DNA from: Thiohalocapsa sp.
GTDB lineage: Bacteria; Pseudomonadota; Gammaproteobacteria; Chromatiales; Chromatiaceae
Assembly (NCBI RefSeq): GCF_019695415.1
Contig: NZ_JAIFKJ010000130.1
Coordinates: 1 to 8,012, forward strand
DNA: 8,012 bases
Direction: 5' to 3'
Shown: positions 1 through 7,108 of the stretch, in pieces
Layout of the letters: each line of letters begins with the position of its first letter
Numbering within the stretch: the stretch's first letter is position 1
The notes under the pieces: model-generated
The model's input: the letters and a program-made list of their open reading frames with translations, nothing else
Told to the model about the DNA's origin: nothing
Databases searched by the model: none
Made by a program: the position numbers and the translations under genes

Positions 1-21
1 CATGTCCCAGGCGCCTATGGG

Positions 22-63
22 GTCGAGGGCTGAGGATCGAGGGTTGAGGGGTGAGGGCTTAGG
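22..63. repeat. Degenerate 7-bp tandem repeat, six units
   Basis: Six consecutive 7-base units are visible: GTCGAGG (22-28), GCTGAGG (29-35), ATCGAGG (36-42), GTTGAGG (43-49), GGTGAGG (50-56) and GCTTAGG (57-63). The last three bases are always AGG, the fourth is G in five of six units, and the variation lies in the first three. The array is non-coding and stops abruptly at 64. Heptamer arrays of this style occur between genes in some GC-rich gammaproteobacteria, but I cannot name a function or family. Confidence 0.8.
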
Positions 64-120
64 AGTAGTTGCTGCCGGCGGCGTGGGAGTCCGGCCCGAG
101 GCCCTGGCCAATGACATCCT

Positions 121-140
121 GGGGTCGAGCAGGCGACCCC
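121..140. other. Perfect 7-bp hairpin (GGGGTCG / CGACCCC)
   Basis: The arm GGGGTCG (121-127) is exactly complementary to CGACCCC (134-140), with the 6-base loop AGCAGG. A T-G wobble at 120/141 can extend it. No T-run follows on either strand, so it is not a classical intrinsic terminator. It could be a structured RNA element, a 3' end for a gene lying to the left, or chance in GC-rich DNA. Confidence 0.4.
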
Positions 141-351
141 GTCACTCGTCGGCCTGAGGCACCGCGTCGCTAAGCTTGGACTCCTGTGAGCCGACCCGAC
201 TCGGACGGGTGACTCGCGGATGAGGTCGCCGACCTGTTTCTCGGCGCTTGGCTCGTTGCTCCGTTGCCCGCCCTTCGACGGCGGTCCAGTGATCAGCGCC
301 TCGCTGGCATCGCCGGCAGCCGCCAGAAAGGCCCCAGCTTCTCCTTGTTGC

Positions 352-939
352 ATGTCCAATCTCCCCGACAAACTGCGGCTGAAGGAACAGGCCGAAGAAG
401 ACCAGTACTTCGCCCGGCGGGATCGCGAGCTGGTGGCCGCGCTGCATGCGCGCCGCGGTTGTCCTGTCGCGCGCGTGGTGAGCGGTGGTCAGACGGGAGT
501 AGACCGGGCTGCGCTCGATGCCGCGCTCGCCGCTGGTGTGCCGGTGGGGGGATGGTGCCCGCGCGGCCGGCTGGCCGAGGACGGGGTGCTCCCAGCACGC
601 TATCCGCTCTGCGAGACCCCCGACGCCGATCCGGCCCAGCGGACGGAGTGGAACGTGCGCGACAGCGACGGCACGCTGATCCTGCACCGGGGACCGATCA
701 CCGGCGGCACGGCGCTGACGGCGGAGCTGGCGAGGCGTTACGGTCGCCCACTGCTCGCGGTAGACCTTGACACTGGGCCGACGGTCGCTGCCATCCGTGC
801 TTGGCTGGACGGGCAGGGCATTCGGGTGCTGAATATCGCGGGGCCCCGGGAATCGCAGGCGCCCCGCATCGCTGCGGCGGCGCTCGACCTCTTGCGGCAG
901 CTGTTGGGCGAGCGGCCGGAGCGTGTCGACCCTGCCTAG
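352..939 (+). CDS. YpsA/putative molybdenum-carrier-like (SLOG) protein with IF1-like N-terminus
   Basis: The 195-residue product carries the signature of the YpsA-like 'putative molybdenum carrier' family, a Rossmann-type SLOG fold thought to bind a nucleotide or related ligand. SGGQTGVDRAALDAA (44-58) is the glycine-rich ligand loop. It is followed by GGWCPRGRLAEDG (66-78), the strand DGTLIL (106-111), an ITGGTALTAELA helix start (116-127) and NIAGPRES (151-158). These are the family's hallmark motifs in the usual order, in a normal-length domain. Residues about 7-34 form a separate charged helix (EQAEEDQYF at 12-20, then RRDRELVAALHAR) that resembles the inhibitory helix of the F1-ATPase inhibitor IF1. 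I chose the ATG at 352 because family-like sequence begins there; starts back to 220 add 44 low-complexity residues. No good Shine-Dalgarno precedes 352. No signal peptide or membrane segment is seen, so it is probably cytosolic. The biological role is unknown, and the 'molybdenum carrier' name should not be taken as proven. Confidence 0.85.
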   Translation: MSNLPDKLRLKEQAEEDQYFARRDRELVAALHARRGCPVARVVSGGQTGVDRAALDAALAAGVPVGGWCPRGRLAEDGVLPARYPLCETPDADPAQRTEWNVRDSDGTLILHRGPITGGTALTAELARRYGRPLLAVDLDTGPTVAAIRAWLDGQGIRVLNIAGPRESQAPRIAAAALDLLRQLLGERPERVDPA

Positions 940-947
940 CCCAGGGT
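929..947 (+). other. Small hairpin spanning the stop codon of the SLOG gene
   Basis: ACCCTG (929-934) pairs perfectly with CAGGGT (942-947) around a 7-base loop that contains the TAG stop codon (937-939). No T-run follows, so it is at best a weak attenuator or an mRNA 3'-end protecting structure between this gene and mrpA. A TAGACT at 956-961 is a poor -10 candidate without a recognisable -35, so read-through from the upstream gene into the antiporter operon is plausible. Confidence 0.3.
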
Positions 948-988
948 GCTTGCGGTAGACTGCGCATCCCGCGACAGTTTGCCGCCCC

Positions 989-3895
989 ATGAATCTGCCC
1001 CTTGCCGTTCTGATCCCCCTCCTCGGCGCGCCACTCGCCGCCTGGGTCGCCCACTTCGGCCGATACCACGCTGCGTGGATGGCTGGCGGGCTGACGCTGT
1101 TGGCGCTTGCGGTGCTGGCGCCCTCGTTCCCCGGCGTTTTCGCTGGAGACACGCTGGTGTGGCAATTGCCATGGCTGCCGGCGCTGGGCTTGAACCTGGG
1201 CTTCCGCTTGGACGGACTCGGGATGCTGTTCGCGCTGCTGATCCTGGTCATCGGCGTGCTGGTGATCCTGTACGCTCGGTACTACCTGAGCGAAGCGGAC
1301 AGCACCGGGCGCTTCTTCGCCTATTTGCTGCTGTTCATGGGCTCGATGCTGGGCATCGTGCTCGCGGAGAACATCCTGCTGCTGCTGATGTTCTGGGAGA
1401 TGACGAGTCTGTCCTCCTTCCTGCTCATCAGCTACTGGCAGTACCGCAGCGATGCCCGTAATGGCGCCCGGATGGCGTTGGCGGTCACCGGGCTCGGCGG
1501 CTTGGCGATGCTGGGCGGCTTCCTGCTGTTGGGGGAGATGGCGGGCAGCTATGACCTGTCGGTGATCCTGACCCAAGGCGACGCCATCCGCGCACATCCG
1601 TTCTACACGCCCATGCTGGTGCTGGTGCTGCTCGGTGCCTTCACCAAGTCCGCCCAGTTTCCGTTCCATTTTTGGCTGCCGCAGGCCATGGCGGCGCCGA
1701 CGCCGGTGTCGGCCTATCTGCATTCCGCCACCATGGTGAAGGCGGGGGTGTTTCTGCTGGCGCGGCTGTTTCCGGTGCTGTCGGGCACCGATGCGTGGTC
1801 TGCGCTGGTGATGGGGGCAGGGCTGACGACGCTTGCCGTCGGCGCCTACTTCGCGCTCTTCAAGCATGACCTGAAAGGCCTTTTGGCATACTCCACCATC
1901 AGCCACCTCGGCCTCATCACGCTGTTGTTCGGAATCGGCACGCCGCTGGCTGCGGTGGCCGGCGTGTTCCACATCATCAACCACGCCACCTTCAAGGCCT
2001 CGCTTTTCATGGCCGCCGGCATCATCGACCACGAGTGCGGCACCCGTGACATGCGGCTCATCAACGGTCTGTGGCGCTATATGCCCTATACCGCGACGCT
2101 GGCCATGGTGGCGGCGGCGTCCATGGCCGGCGTGCCGCTGTTCAATGGCTTTCTGTCCAAGGAGATGTTCTTCCATGAGGCGGTGAACTTCTCCAGATAC
2201 ACCACCTGGGACTGGGTGCTCACCGTGGTGGCGGGGGCGGCCGGCGTGTTTGCGGTGGCCTATTCCCTGCGCTTCATCCACGACGTCTTCTTCAACGGCG
2301 AGCCGGCGCATCTGCCCCGGGAGCCGCATGAGCCGCCACGCTGGATGAAGGTCCCGGTGGAGGTGTTGGTGGCCATCTGCTTGTTGGTGGGTATCCTGCC
2401 GGCACAGACCGTCGGCCCGCTGCTGAGCGTCGCGGTGGAGGGCGTGCTGCAGGCGAAGCCGCCGTATTACAGCCTCGCCATCTGGCACGGCTTGAATGCG
2501 GCCCTGCTCATGAGCGTGATCGCGCTGGTGGGCGGCGTGCTGGTCTACATCGGCCGCCATCCGCTGTTCAAGCTTGCCAATCGCTGGCACGGGATGCTGG
2601 ACGCGCCGGCCGTTTATCAATGGATCGTGCGGCAGTTGCTGGCGCTGGCCACCTTCGTAACGCGCGTGCTGGACGTCGGCTCTCTGCAACGGCTGCTGGC
2701 GATATTCCTCGTTTCCGCACTGGCGGCGGGTGCGGCCGGCATTATCCCGCCGCATGTGCCCATCACCGGCCCGGTGGCGCCGAGCCTGCCGGACGCAGCC
2801 AGCGTGCTGGTGGCCGCCGCGCTGGTGGCGGTCGCTTTGACCGCGTCCTTGATCCACCAGCAACGGCTCATGTCGCTCATCGTGCTGGGGGCCGTGGGCC
2901 TGCTGGTGTCGCTGATCTTCGTCAAGTTCTCGGCGCCCGACCTGGCGTTGACGCAGCTATCGGTGGAGGTGGTGACCATCGTGTTGCTGCTGCTCGCCAT
3001 GTATTTCCTGCCGCGGCGCACCCCGGTTGAGGCGGACACCGGTCGGCGACTCCGGCATTTCCTCATTGCGCTTGCAGCTGGGAGCGGCGCCGGCATCCTC
3101 TCCTGGGCGGTGCTGACGCGCCCGCACGAGCCCATTTCGGCGTTCTTCCTCGACAACAGCGTGTCCGGTGGCGGCGGCACTAATGTGGTGAATGTGATTC
3201 TGGTGGACTTCCGCGGCTTCGATACCCTCGGCGAGATCACCGTGCTGGCTGTGGCGGGGCTCGGCATCTACGCGCTCCTGAAAGACCTGCGGCTGCCTGG
3301 GCCTCCCTGCGACACCGCCGGCCGGCGCTGGAATTGGGACCTGCACCCGCCCATCATGGCGGCGCTGGTGCGGCTGCTGCTGCCGCTGGCACTGTTGGTG
3401 GCGGTGTTCATCTTCCTGCGCGGCCACAACCTCCCGGGCGGCGGGTTCATCGCCGGCCTGGTCACAGCCGTAGCCCTGGTCATGCAGTACCTGGCCAACG
3501 GTGTGGGCTGGACCCATGCTCGGATGCCGCGCAACTTTCATCCGGTCATCGGTCTGGGGCTGCTCATCGCGGTCATCACCGGTACTGTGAGCATGGCGCT
3601 CGGTTATCCTTTCCTCACCTCGGCCTTCACCCATGTGCATTGGCCGTTCGCGGACTTCGAGCTGGCGTCGGCCATCGCCTTCGACCTCGGGGTGTATCTG
3701 GTGGTGGTGGGCGCCACGCTGCTGATCCTGGTGCACATGGGTCTGATGCACAACGCGAGCCACGAATCTGACTCCAGCGCCGCCGGCGTTGCTCCAGCTT
3801 CGGTTGCGGGCGCTCTCGCCGGTGCGGCGACGCAGCCCGGGGACGAGCCGTCGCCAAAGCGCGCGACCGGCACCGTGCCTGAGCCTGCCGACTGA
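989..3895 (+). CDS. mrpA: Na+/H+ antiporter subunit A with fused subunit B domain (MrpAB/MnhAB/PhaAB)
   Basis: This 968-residue polytopic membrane protein is the largest subunit of the Mrp cation/proton antiporter. Residues about 65-490 form the NuoL/NuoN-like antiporter core. Visible ion-path residues are E137 in FWEMTS, K220 in FTKSAQFPFHFWLPQAM, H245 and K251 in AYLHSATMVKAG, H332 and K336 in NHATFKASLF, and K391 in FNGFLSKEMFF. Residues about 610-675 match the MrpA C-terminal DUF4040 region (FSAPDLALTQLSVEVV, E660). FRGFDTLGEITV (741-752) is the MbhE-like segment. Residues about 790-920 are a complete MnhB domain (RGHNLPGGGFIAGLV at 811-825), which explains why no separate mrpB gene follows. 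The last ~45 residues are a hydrophilic Ala/Pro-rich tail. The length fits fused group 2 proteins (about 930-1000 residues). The ATG at 989 starts directly at a hydrophobic helix, with only a weak ribosome site before it. It is the first gene of the operon, 49 bp after the SLOG gene. Confidence 0.97.
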   Translation: MNLPLAVLIPLLGAPLAAWVAHFGRYHAAWMAGGLTLLALAVLAPSFPGVFAGDTLVWQLPWLPALGLNLGFRLDGLGMLFALLILVIGVLVILYARYYLSEADSTGRFFAYLLLFMGSMLGIVLAENILLLLMFWEMTSLSSFLLISYWQYRSDARNGARMALAVTGLGGLAMLGGFLLLGEMAGSYDLSVILTQGDAIRAHPFYTPMLVLVLLGAFTKSAQFPFHFWLPQAMAAPTPVSAYLHSATMVKAGVFLLARLFPVLSGTDAWSALVMGAGLTTLAVGAYFALFKHDLKGLLAYSTISHLGLITLLFGIGTPLAAVAGVFHIINHATFKASLFMAAGIIDHECGTRDMRLINGLWRYMPYTATLAMVAAASMAGVPLFNGFLSKEMFFHEAVNFSRYTTWDWVLTVVAGAAGVFAVAYSLRFIHDVFFNGEPAHLPREPHEPPRWMKVPVEVLVAICLLVGILPAQTVGPLLSVAVEGVLQAKPPYYSLAIWHGLNAALLMSVIALVGGVLVYIGRHPLFKLANRWHGMLDAPAVYQWIVRQLLALATFVTRVLDVGSLQRLLAIFLVSALAAGAAGIIPPHVPITGPVAPSLPDAASVLVAAALVAVALTASLIHQQRLMSLIVLGAVGLLVSLIFVKFSAPDLALTQLSVEVVTIVLLLLAMYFLPRRTPVEADTGRRLRHFLIALAAGSGAGILSWAVLTRPHEPISAFFLDNSVSGGGGTNVVNVILVDFRGFDTLGEITVLAVAGLGIYALLKDLRLPGPPCDTAGRRWNWDLHPPIMAALVRLLLPLALLVAVFIFLRGHNLPGGGFIAGLVTAVALVMQYLANGVGWTHARMPRNFHPVIGLGLLIAVITGTVSMALGYPFLTSAFTHVHWPFADFELASAIAFDLGVYLVVVGATLLILVHMGLMHNASHESDSSAAGVAPASVAGALAGAATQPGDEPSPKRATGTVPEPAD

Positions 3896-3910
3896 CGGAG
3901 CCCCATCGCG

Positions 3911-4282
3911 ATGGAAGCCCTACTCGCCGGCATCATCGCAAGCCTGACCGGCTGCGGCGTCTACCTGGTGCTGCGCGCCTACACCTTCCCAGTGGTGCTG
4001 GGCCTGACGCTGCTGTCCTATGCCGTGAACCTCTTTCTGTTCGCCACGGGCCGGCTCACCGTCGGGCAGCCCGCCGTCATCAGCCCGGACGCCGCCGGCT
4101 ATGCAGATCCACTGCCGCAGGCGTTGGTGCTGACAGCCATCGTGATCGCGTTCGGGATGACCGCCTTCGTCATCATGCTGGCGCTGCGGGCCCGGGCGGA
4201 GCTCGGCAACGACCACGTGGACGGCCAGTCCGACGGTCACCGATCGGCTGACTGGTGGCAGGGTCCGGAGGACGGGCCGTGA
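3911..4282 (+). CDS. mrpC: Na+/H+ antiporter subunit C (MrpC/MnhC, NuoK-like)
   Basis: This 123-residue membrane protein is homologous to NuoK of complex I and is a required part of the Mrp complex. Three hydrophobic segments are seen (about 3-22, 25-46 and 68-94). The family motifs are LRAYTFPVVLGLTLLSYAVN (21-40) and DPLPQALVLTAIVIAFGMTAF (66-86), the latter nearly invariant among MnhC proteins. Residues 95-123 form a hydrophilic, Asp/Gly-rich cytoplasmic tail. A GGAG (3897-3900) lies upstream of the ATG with a rather long 10-base spacing. The gene begins 15 bp after mrpA, and its stop codon overlaps the start of mrpD in a GTGA arrangement, which suggests translational coupling. Confidence 0.96.
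   Translation: MEALLAGIIASLTGCGVYLVLRAYTFPVVLGLTLLSYAVNLFLFATGRLTVGQPAVISPDAAGYADPLPQALVLTAIVIAFGMTAFVIMLALRARAELGNDHVDGQSDGHRSADWWQGPEDGP
4267..4272 (+). promoter_or_regulatory. Ribosome binding site that fixes the mrpD start
   Basis: GGAGGA lies six bases before the GTG at 4279. This strong Shine-Dalgarno, together with the 4-base GTGA overlap with the mrpC stop codon, favours GTG 4279 over the in-frame GTG at 4255, which has no such site. Confidence 0.75.
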
Positions 4283-5892
4283 GCCAGGTGGTCATCCTGC
4301 CGCTGCTGCTCCCGCTGCTGGCGGCCATCGCGCTGCTGCTCACCCGGCGACGGGTGTCGCTGATGGTTCGCCGACGGCTGAGCCTCGCTGCCGTGGTGCT
4401 GGAGCTGGCGACGGTGCTCTGGCTGTTTTGGGTCGTGACGGGCGAGGGCATCCAGGTCTATCAGGTGGGTGATTGGCCGGCACCCTATGGCATCTCGCTG
4501 GTGGCGGACCGTCTCAGCGTCTGGATGCTGCTCATTACGGCGCTTTTGGCCTGTGGCGCGCTGTTTTACGCAGTGCAGGGGACCGACAGTGGTAGCCGCC
4601 ACTTCCATCCGCTGTTCCAGCTACAGATCTTCGGGCTCAACGGCGCCTTTCTCACCGGTGATGTATTCAACCTGTTCGTGTTCTTCGAGGTGCTGCTGCT
4701 CGCCTCGTACGGTCTGCTGCTGCACGGCGGCGGGCCTGCGCGGGTGCGTGCCGGCCTGCATTTCGTGGTGCTGAACCTCGCGGGCTCGACGCTGTTTCTG
4801 TTCGCGGTGGGCACCCTGTACGGCATTCATGGCACGCTGAACATGGCCGATCTTGCCGTCAAAGTGGCGCAAACAGCACCGGAAGACGTGGGCATCGTGC
4901 GCGCTGCGGGTCTGCTGCTGTTCACCGTCTTTGCGCTGAAGGCGGCGCTCGTGCCGCTCTACCTCTGGCTGCCCGCTGCTTATGCTGCGACCTCGGCCCC
5001 GGTGGCGGCGCTGTTCGCGATCATGACCAAGGTGGGCGCCTACGCGATCCTGCGCGTTGAGACCCTGATCTTCGGCGATGCGGCCGGGCCCCTGGCCCAC
5101 CTGATCGAGCCAGTGCTGCTCCCGCTGGCCCTGCTCACCATCGTCGTAGCCGTGCTGGGCGTGTTGGCGGCCCGGGGGCTTCGCCGGCAGACGGCCTACC
5201 TGGTGGTGCTCTCCATCGGCACGCTGCTCACGGCCTTTGCGCTCGGTTCCCGTCAGGGCATCGCAGCTGGGCTCTACTACCTGCCGCATAGCACCTTCGC
5301 CGCGGCGGCCCTGTTCCTGTTGGCGGATATCATCGCCCGTGGCCGCGGCGACCTCGGTGATCGGCTCGATCCGGGGCCGGCGGTGCCGGCGGCGGCACTG
5401 GTGGGCGCGCTGTTCTTCGTCCTGGCGGTGCTGATCGCGGGTCTGCCCCCGCTGTCCGGTTTCCTCGGCAAGTGGATGCTGCTGCAGGCGGCCCTGGAAA
5501 CGCCGGGTATGCCCTGGATCTATGCGGTGGTATTGACGGCCGGGCTGCTCAGCATCGTGGCGCTGGCGCGCAGCGGCAGTCTGCTGTTCTACCGCGCCAC
5601 CGGCGCCCAAGCGGAGGCAGCGGCTTTGCAGGCAGCGCCCGGGGCGCTAGCCGGCGCGGCCGTCGCAGGTGTGCAAGGGGGGCCATCTGGCGGAGGCGGT
5701 GCGGATGGCGGCCACGAGGCAACGGGTGCGGACTGGCCGCCGCTGTTGTCCGTGCTGGGCCTCGCCGGGCTTTGCCTTGCATTGGTGACGGCAGCCGGTC
5801 CCATCAGCGACTTCACCGCGAGCACTGCCGAGGCCTTGCTCCAACCTGAGCGCTATATCCAGGCCGTGCTGGGCGGCGGCGCGGGGAGTTGA
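4279..5892 (+). CDS. mrpD: Na+/H+ antiporter subunit D (MrpD/MnhD, NuoN/NuoM-like)
   Basis: This is the second antiporter-like core subunit, 537 residues from the chosen GTG start, with about 14 membrane helices expected. The Proton_antipo_M core runs from about 120 to 425. FGLNGAFLTGDVFNLFVFFE (118-137) contains the conserved E137. The sequence ALKAALVPLYLWLPAAYAAT (219-238) holds K221, and TKVGAYAILRVE (250-261) holds K251. H337 sits in YYLPHSTF, and K398 in LPPLSGFLGKWM. These are the Glu/Lys/His residues that line the ion path in this family. An Ala/Gly-rich linker at about 442-484, with GGPSGGGGADGG (467-478), separates the last two helices and looks longer and more disordered than usual for the family. 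It overlaps mrpC by 4 bases, and mrpE starts 4 bases after it. Confidence 0.96.
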   Translation: MSQVVILPLLLPLLAAIALLLTRRRVSLMVRRRLSLAAVVLELATVLWLFWVVTGEGIQVYQVGDWPAPYGISLVADRLSVWMLLITALLACGALFYAVQGTDSGSRHFHPLFQLQIFGLNGAFLTGDVFNLFVFFEVLLLASYGLLLHGGGPARVRAGLHFVVLNLAGSTLFLFAVGTLYGIHGTLNMADLAVKVAQTAPEDVGIVRAAGLLLFTVFALKAALVPLYLWLPAAYAATSAPVAALFAIMTKVGAYAILRVETLIFGDAAGPLAHLIEPVLLPLALLTIVVAVLGVLAARGLRRQTAYLVVLSIGTLLTAFALGSRQGIAAGLYYLPHSTFAAAALFLLADIIARGRGDLGDRLDPGPAVPAAALVGALFFVLAVLIAGLPPLSGFLGKWMLLQAALETPGMPWIYAVVLTAGLLSIVALARSGSLLFYRATGAQAEAAALQAAPGALAGAAVAGVQGGPSGGGGADGGHEATGADWPPLLSVLGLAGLCLALVTAAGPISDFTASTAEALLQPERYIQAVLGGGAGS

Positions 5893-5896
5893 TCCC

Positions 5897-6394
5897 ATGT
5901 TGAGTCGTCTGCTGCCGCATCCGCTGTTGACACTGGCCTTGGCCCTCACTTGGGTCTTGCTGGTGAACAGCTTCACTCCGGGTCAGGCGCTGCTGGGCGT
6001 GCTGCTCGGCTGGGCCATTCCGGTCTTCACCCGCCGCTTCTGGCCTGACCGGGTGCGCATCGCGCGGCCTTGGTGGCTGGTGTTTTTTCTGCTCAAGGTG
6101 TTATGGGACATCCTGGTGGCCAATGTGGCCGTAGCGGCGCTGATATTGGGCGGGCAGCGCTTCGCGCGCCCGGCCTTCGTGCCGGTACCGCTGGAGCTGC
6201 GCAGCGAGCTTGCCATCAGCATCCTTGCCAATACGGTGTCTCTGACGCCGGGTACCGTGTCGGCCTGGCTCAGCCCGGACCGTCGTACGCTGATCGTGCA
6301 CGGCCTGCGCGTCACCAGCGCAGACGCCTTGGCGCAGGAGATCAAGACACGCTACGAGCGCCCGCTGCGAGATATCTTTGAGCCCCCATGCTGA
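5897..6394 (+). CDS. mrpE: Na+/H+ antiporter subunit E (MrpE/MnhE)
   Basis: This 165-residue protein has the usual MnhE layout: two or three N-terminal hydrophobic segments (about 9-24, 29-45 and 58-85) followed by a cytoplasmic domain. The hallmark LANTVSLTPGTVSAWLSPD (110-128) and the following strand TLIVHGLRV (131-139) are clear. The subunit has no counterpart in complex I and is needed for assembly or full activity of the Mrp complex. A GGGAG (5884-5888) sits eight bases before the ATG and lies at the end of mrpD, so translation is probably coupled. Its last seven bases overlap the start of mrpF. Confidence 0.95.
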   Translation: MLSRLLPHPLLTLALALTWVLLVNSFTPGQALLGVLLGWAIPVFTRRFWPDRVRIARPWWLVFFLLKVLWDILVANVAVAALILGGQRFARPAFVPVPLELRSELAISILANTVSLTPGTVSAWLSPDRRTLIVHGLRVTSADALAQEIKTRYERPLRDIFEPPC

Positions 6395-6657
6395 GCACCG
6401 CCCTGTTCATCGCGTTCACTCTCGTCTGCGGCGCCCTGCTGCTCAGCCTTTGGCGGCTGTTGCTGGGGCCCGACCACCCGGATCGCATCCTGGCGCTGGA
6501 TACCCTCTACGTGAACACCATTGCACTCCTGGTGCTGCTCGGCATCCTGCTTGGTAGTGCGCTCTACTTTGAAGCGGCATTGTTGATTGCGATGATGGGC
6601 TTCGTCGGCACCGTCGCGCTCTGCAAGTATCTGCTGCGCGGCGACATTATCGAATAG
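6388..6657 (+). CDS. mrpF: Na+/H+ antiporter subunit F (MrpF/MnhF)
   Basis: This 89-residue protein has three hydrophobic segments (about 4-26, 37-56 and 58-83), the typical MrpF topology and length. The family motif is RLLLGPDHPDRILALDTLYV (23-42), with the conserved D32-R33 and D38 near the start of the second helix. The small integral subunit packs between larger subunits in the Mrp complex, and the family has also been linked to bile-salt and cholate efflux in Bacillus. It overlaps mrpE by 7 bases. The ribosome site is weak, which fits coupled translation from mrpE. Confidence 0.94.
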   Translation: MLSTALFIAFTLVCGALLLSLWRLLLGPDHPDRILALDTLYVNTIALLVLLGILLGSALYFEAALLIAMMGFVGTVALCKYLLRGDIIE

Positions 6658-6668
6658 GTAGGAGGCGT

Positions 6669-7097
6669 ATGGAGAACCTGACAGCCCTCGTGGCGACGCA
6701 GACGGAGCATCTGCTGGAGATCGCGGTGTCGGCGCTGATCGTCATCGGCGCCGCCTTTACCTTCATCGGCTCCCTCGGGCTTGCGCGCTTGGGGGACTTC
6801 TACACCCGCCTGCATGGCCCCACCAAGGCAACAACGCTCGGCGTCGGCGCGCTGCTGATCGCTTCGGTGATCTATTTCAGCACTCGCGGCGAGGGGCCGA
6901 GTCTGCACGAGGTGCTGGTGACGGTGTTTCTGTTCATCACCGCCCCCGTGAGCGCGCATCTACTCGCGAAGGCGGCTCTACACCTCAGAGTTCGGTCCAT
7001 TGCACCACCGCCATTGGCGGTGGAAGGCGCGGATGCGGGGCAGTTGCGCGCGGATGTACCGCGGACCAACTCCGCCGGGCGGACGGAGAGTAGCTAA
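6669..7097 (+). CDS. mrpG: Na+/H+ antiporter subunit G (MrpG/MnhG)
   Basis: This 142-residue protein is the last subunit of the complex. Three hydrophobic segments (about 15-37, 56-71 and 79-104) carry the family motifs GSLGLARLGDFYTRLHGPTK (34-53), TTLGVGALLIAS (55-66) and SLHEVLVTVFLFITAPVSAH (78-97). Residues 105-142 form a hydrophilic tail rich in Ala, Arg and Ser that goes beyond the conserved region and is likely cytoplasmic and disordered. AGGAGG (6660-6665) lies only three bases before the ATG, a strong but unusually close site. The gene follows mrpF after 11 bases and ends 11 bases before the 3' end of the convergent RRM-like gene. Confidence 0.95.
   Translation: MENLTALVATQTEHLLEIAVSALIVIGAAFTFIGSLGLARLGDFYTRLHGPTKATTLGVGALLIASVIYFSTRGEGPSLHEVLVTVFLFITAPVSAHLLAKAALHLRVRSIAPPPLAVEGADAGQLRADVPRTNSAGRTESS
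7005..7023. other. Perfect 8-bp hairpin inside the 3' end of mrpG
   Basis: CCACCGCC (7005-7012) and GGCGGTGG (7016-7023) pair fully around the 3-base loop ATT. A second short palindrome, TCCGC/GCGGA, follows at 7071-7083. Neither is followed by a T-run on either strand. As the operon converges on the opposite-strand gene 11 bp away, these hairpins may act as 3'-end or transcript-stabilising structures for both transcripts, but they also encode part of the MrpG tail and may have no separate role. Confidence 0.35.
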
Positions 7098-7108
7098 GGG
7101 GGTATTGC

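Larger units (their letters stand above)
1..351. other. Left intergenic region without a convincing gene
   Basis: I see no gene with recognisable protein features here. An open frame runs antisense (371 down to 15), but its translation is low in complexity: its last part simply reads through the 7-bp tandem repeat at 22-63, and the rest matches no family I know. The in-frame extension of the downstream gene back to the ATG at 220 is also compositionally odd. The region carries the tandem repeat and a hairpin at 121-140, listed separately. I found no good sigma70-type promoter, tRNA or riboswitch. It may be a spacer, or the tail region of a gene lying to the left of the window. Confidence 0.55.

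Noticed and set aside
220..351. Longer N-terminus for the SLOG protein from the ATG at 220
   Set aside because: The extra 44 residues are low in complexity and match nothing in the family, whereas the IF1-like helix begins just after the ATG at 352. No good ribosome site supports either start, so this stays slightly open.
142..1251. 369-codon minus-strand frame across the left region, the SLOG gene and the start of mrpA
   Set aside because: Arg/Pro/Ala-rich translation with no recognisable motif, opposite two genes with clear family signatures.
698..2863. 721-codon open frame antisense to mrpA
   Set aside because: It is fully opposite a gene with unmistakable family motifs, and its translation is a His/Gln/Arg-rich composition typical of the mirror frame of GC-rich membrane-protein genes.
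4255..4278. GTG at 4255 as the mrpD start
   Set aside because: It lacks a ribosome binding site and adds eight non-conserved residues; GTG 4279 has GGAGGA at the right spacing and overlaps the mrpC stop.
4621..5610. 329-codon open frame antisense to mrpD
   Set aside because: Same Gln/Arg/His-rich shadow composition opposite a clear MnhD coding region; no domain is recognisable.
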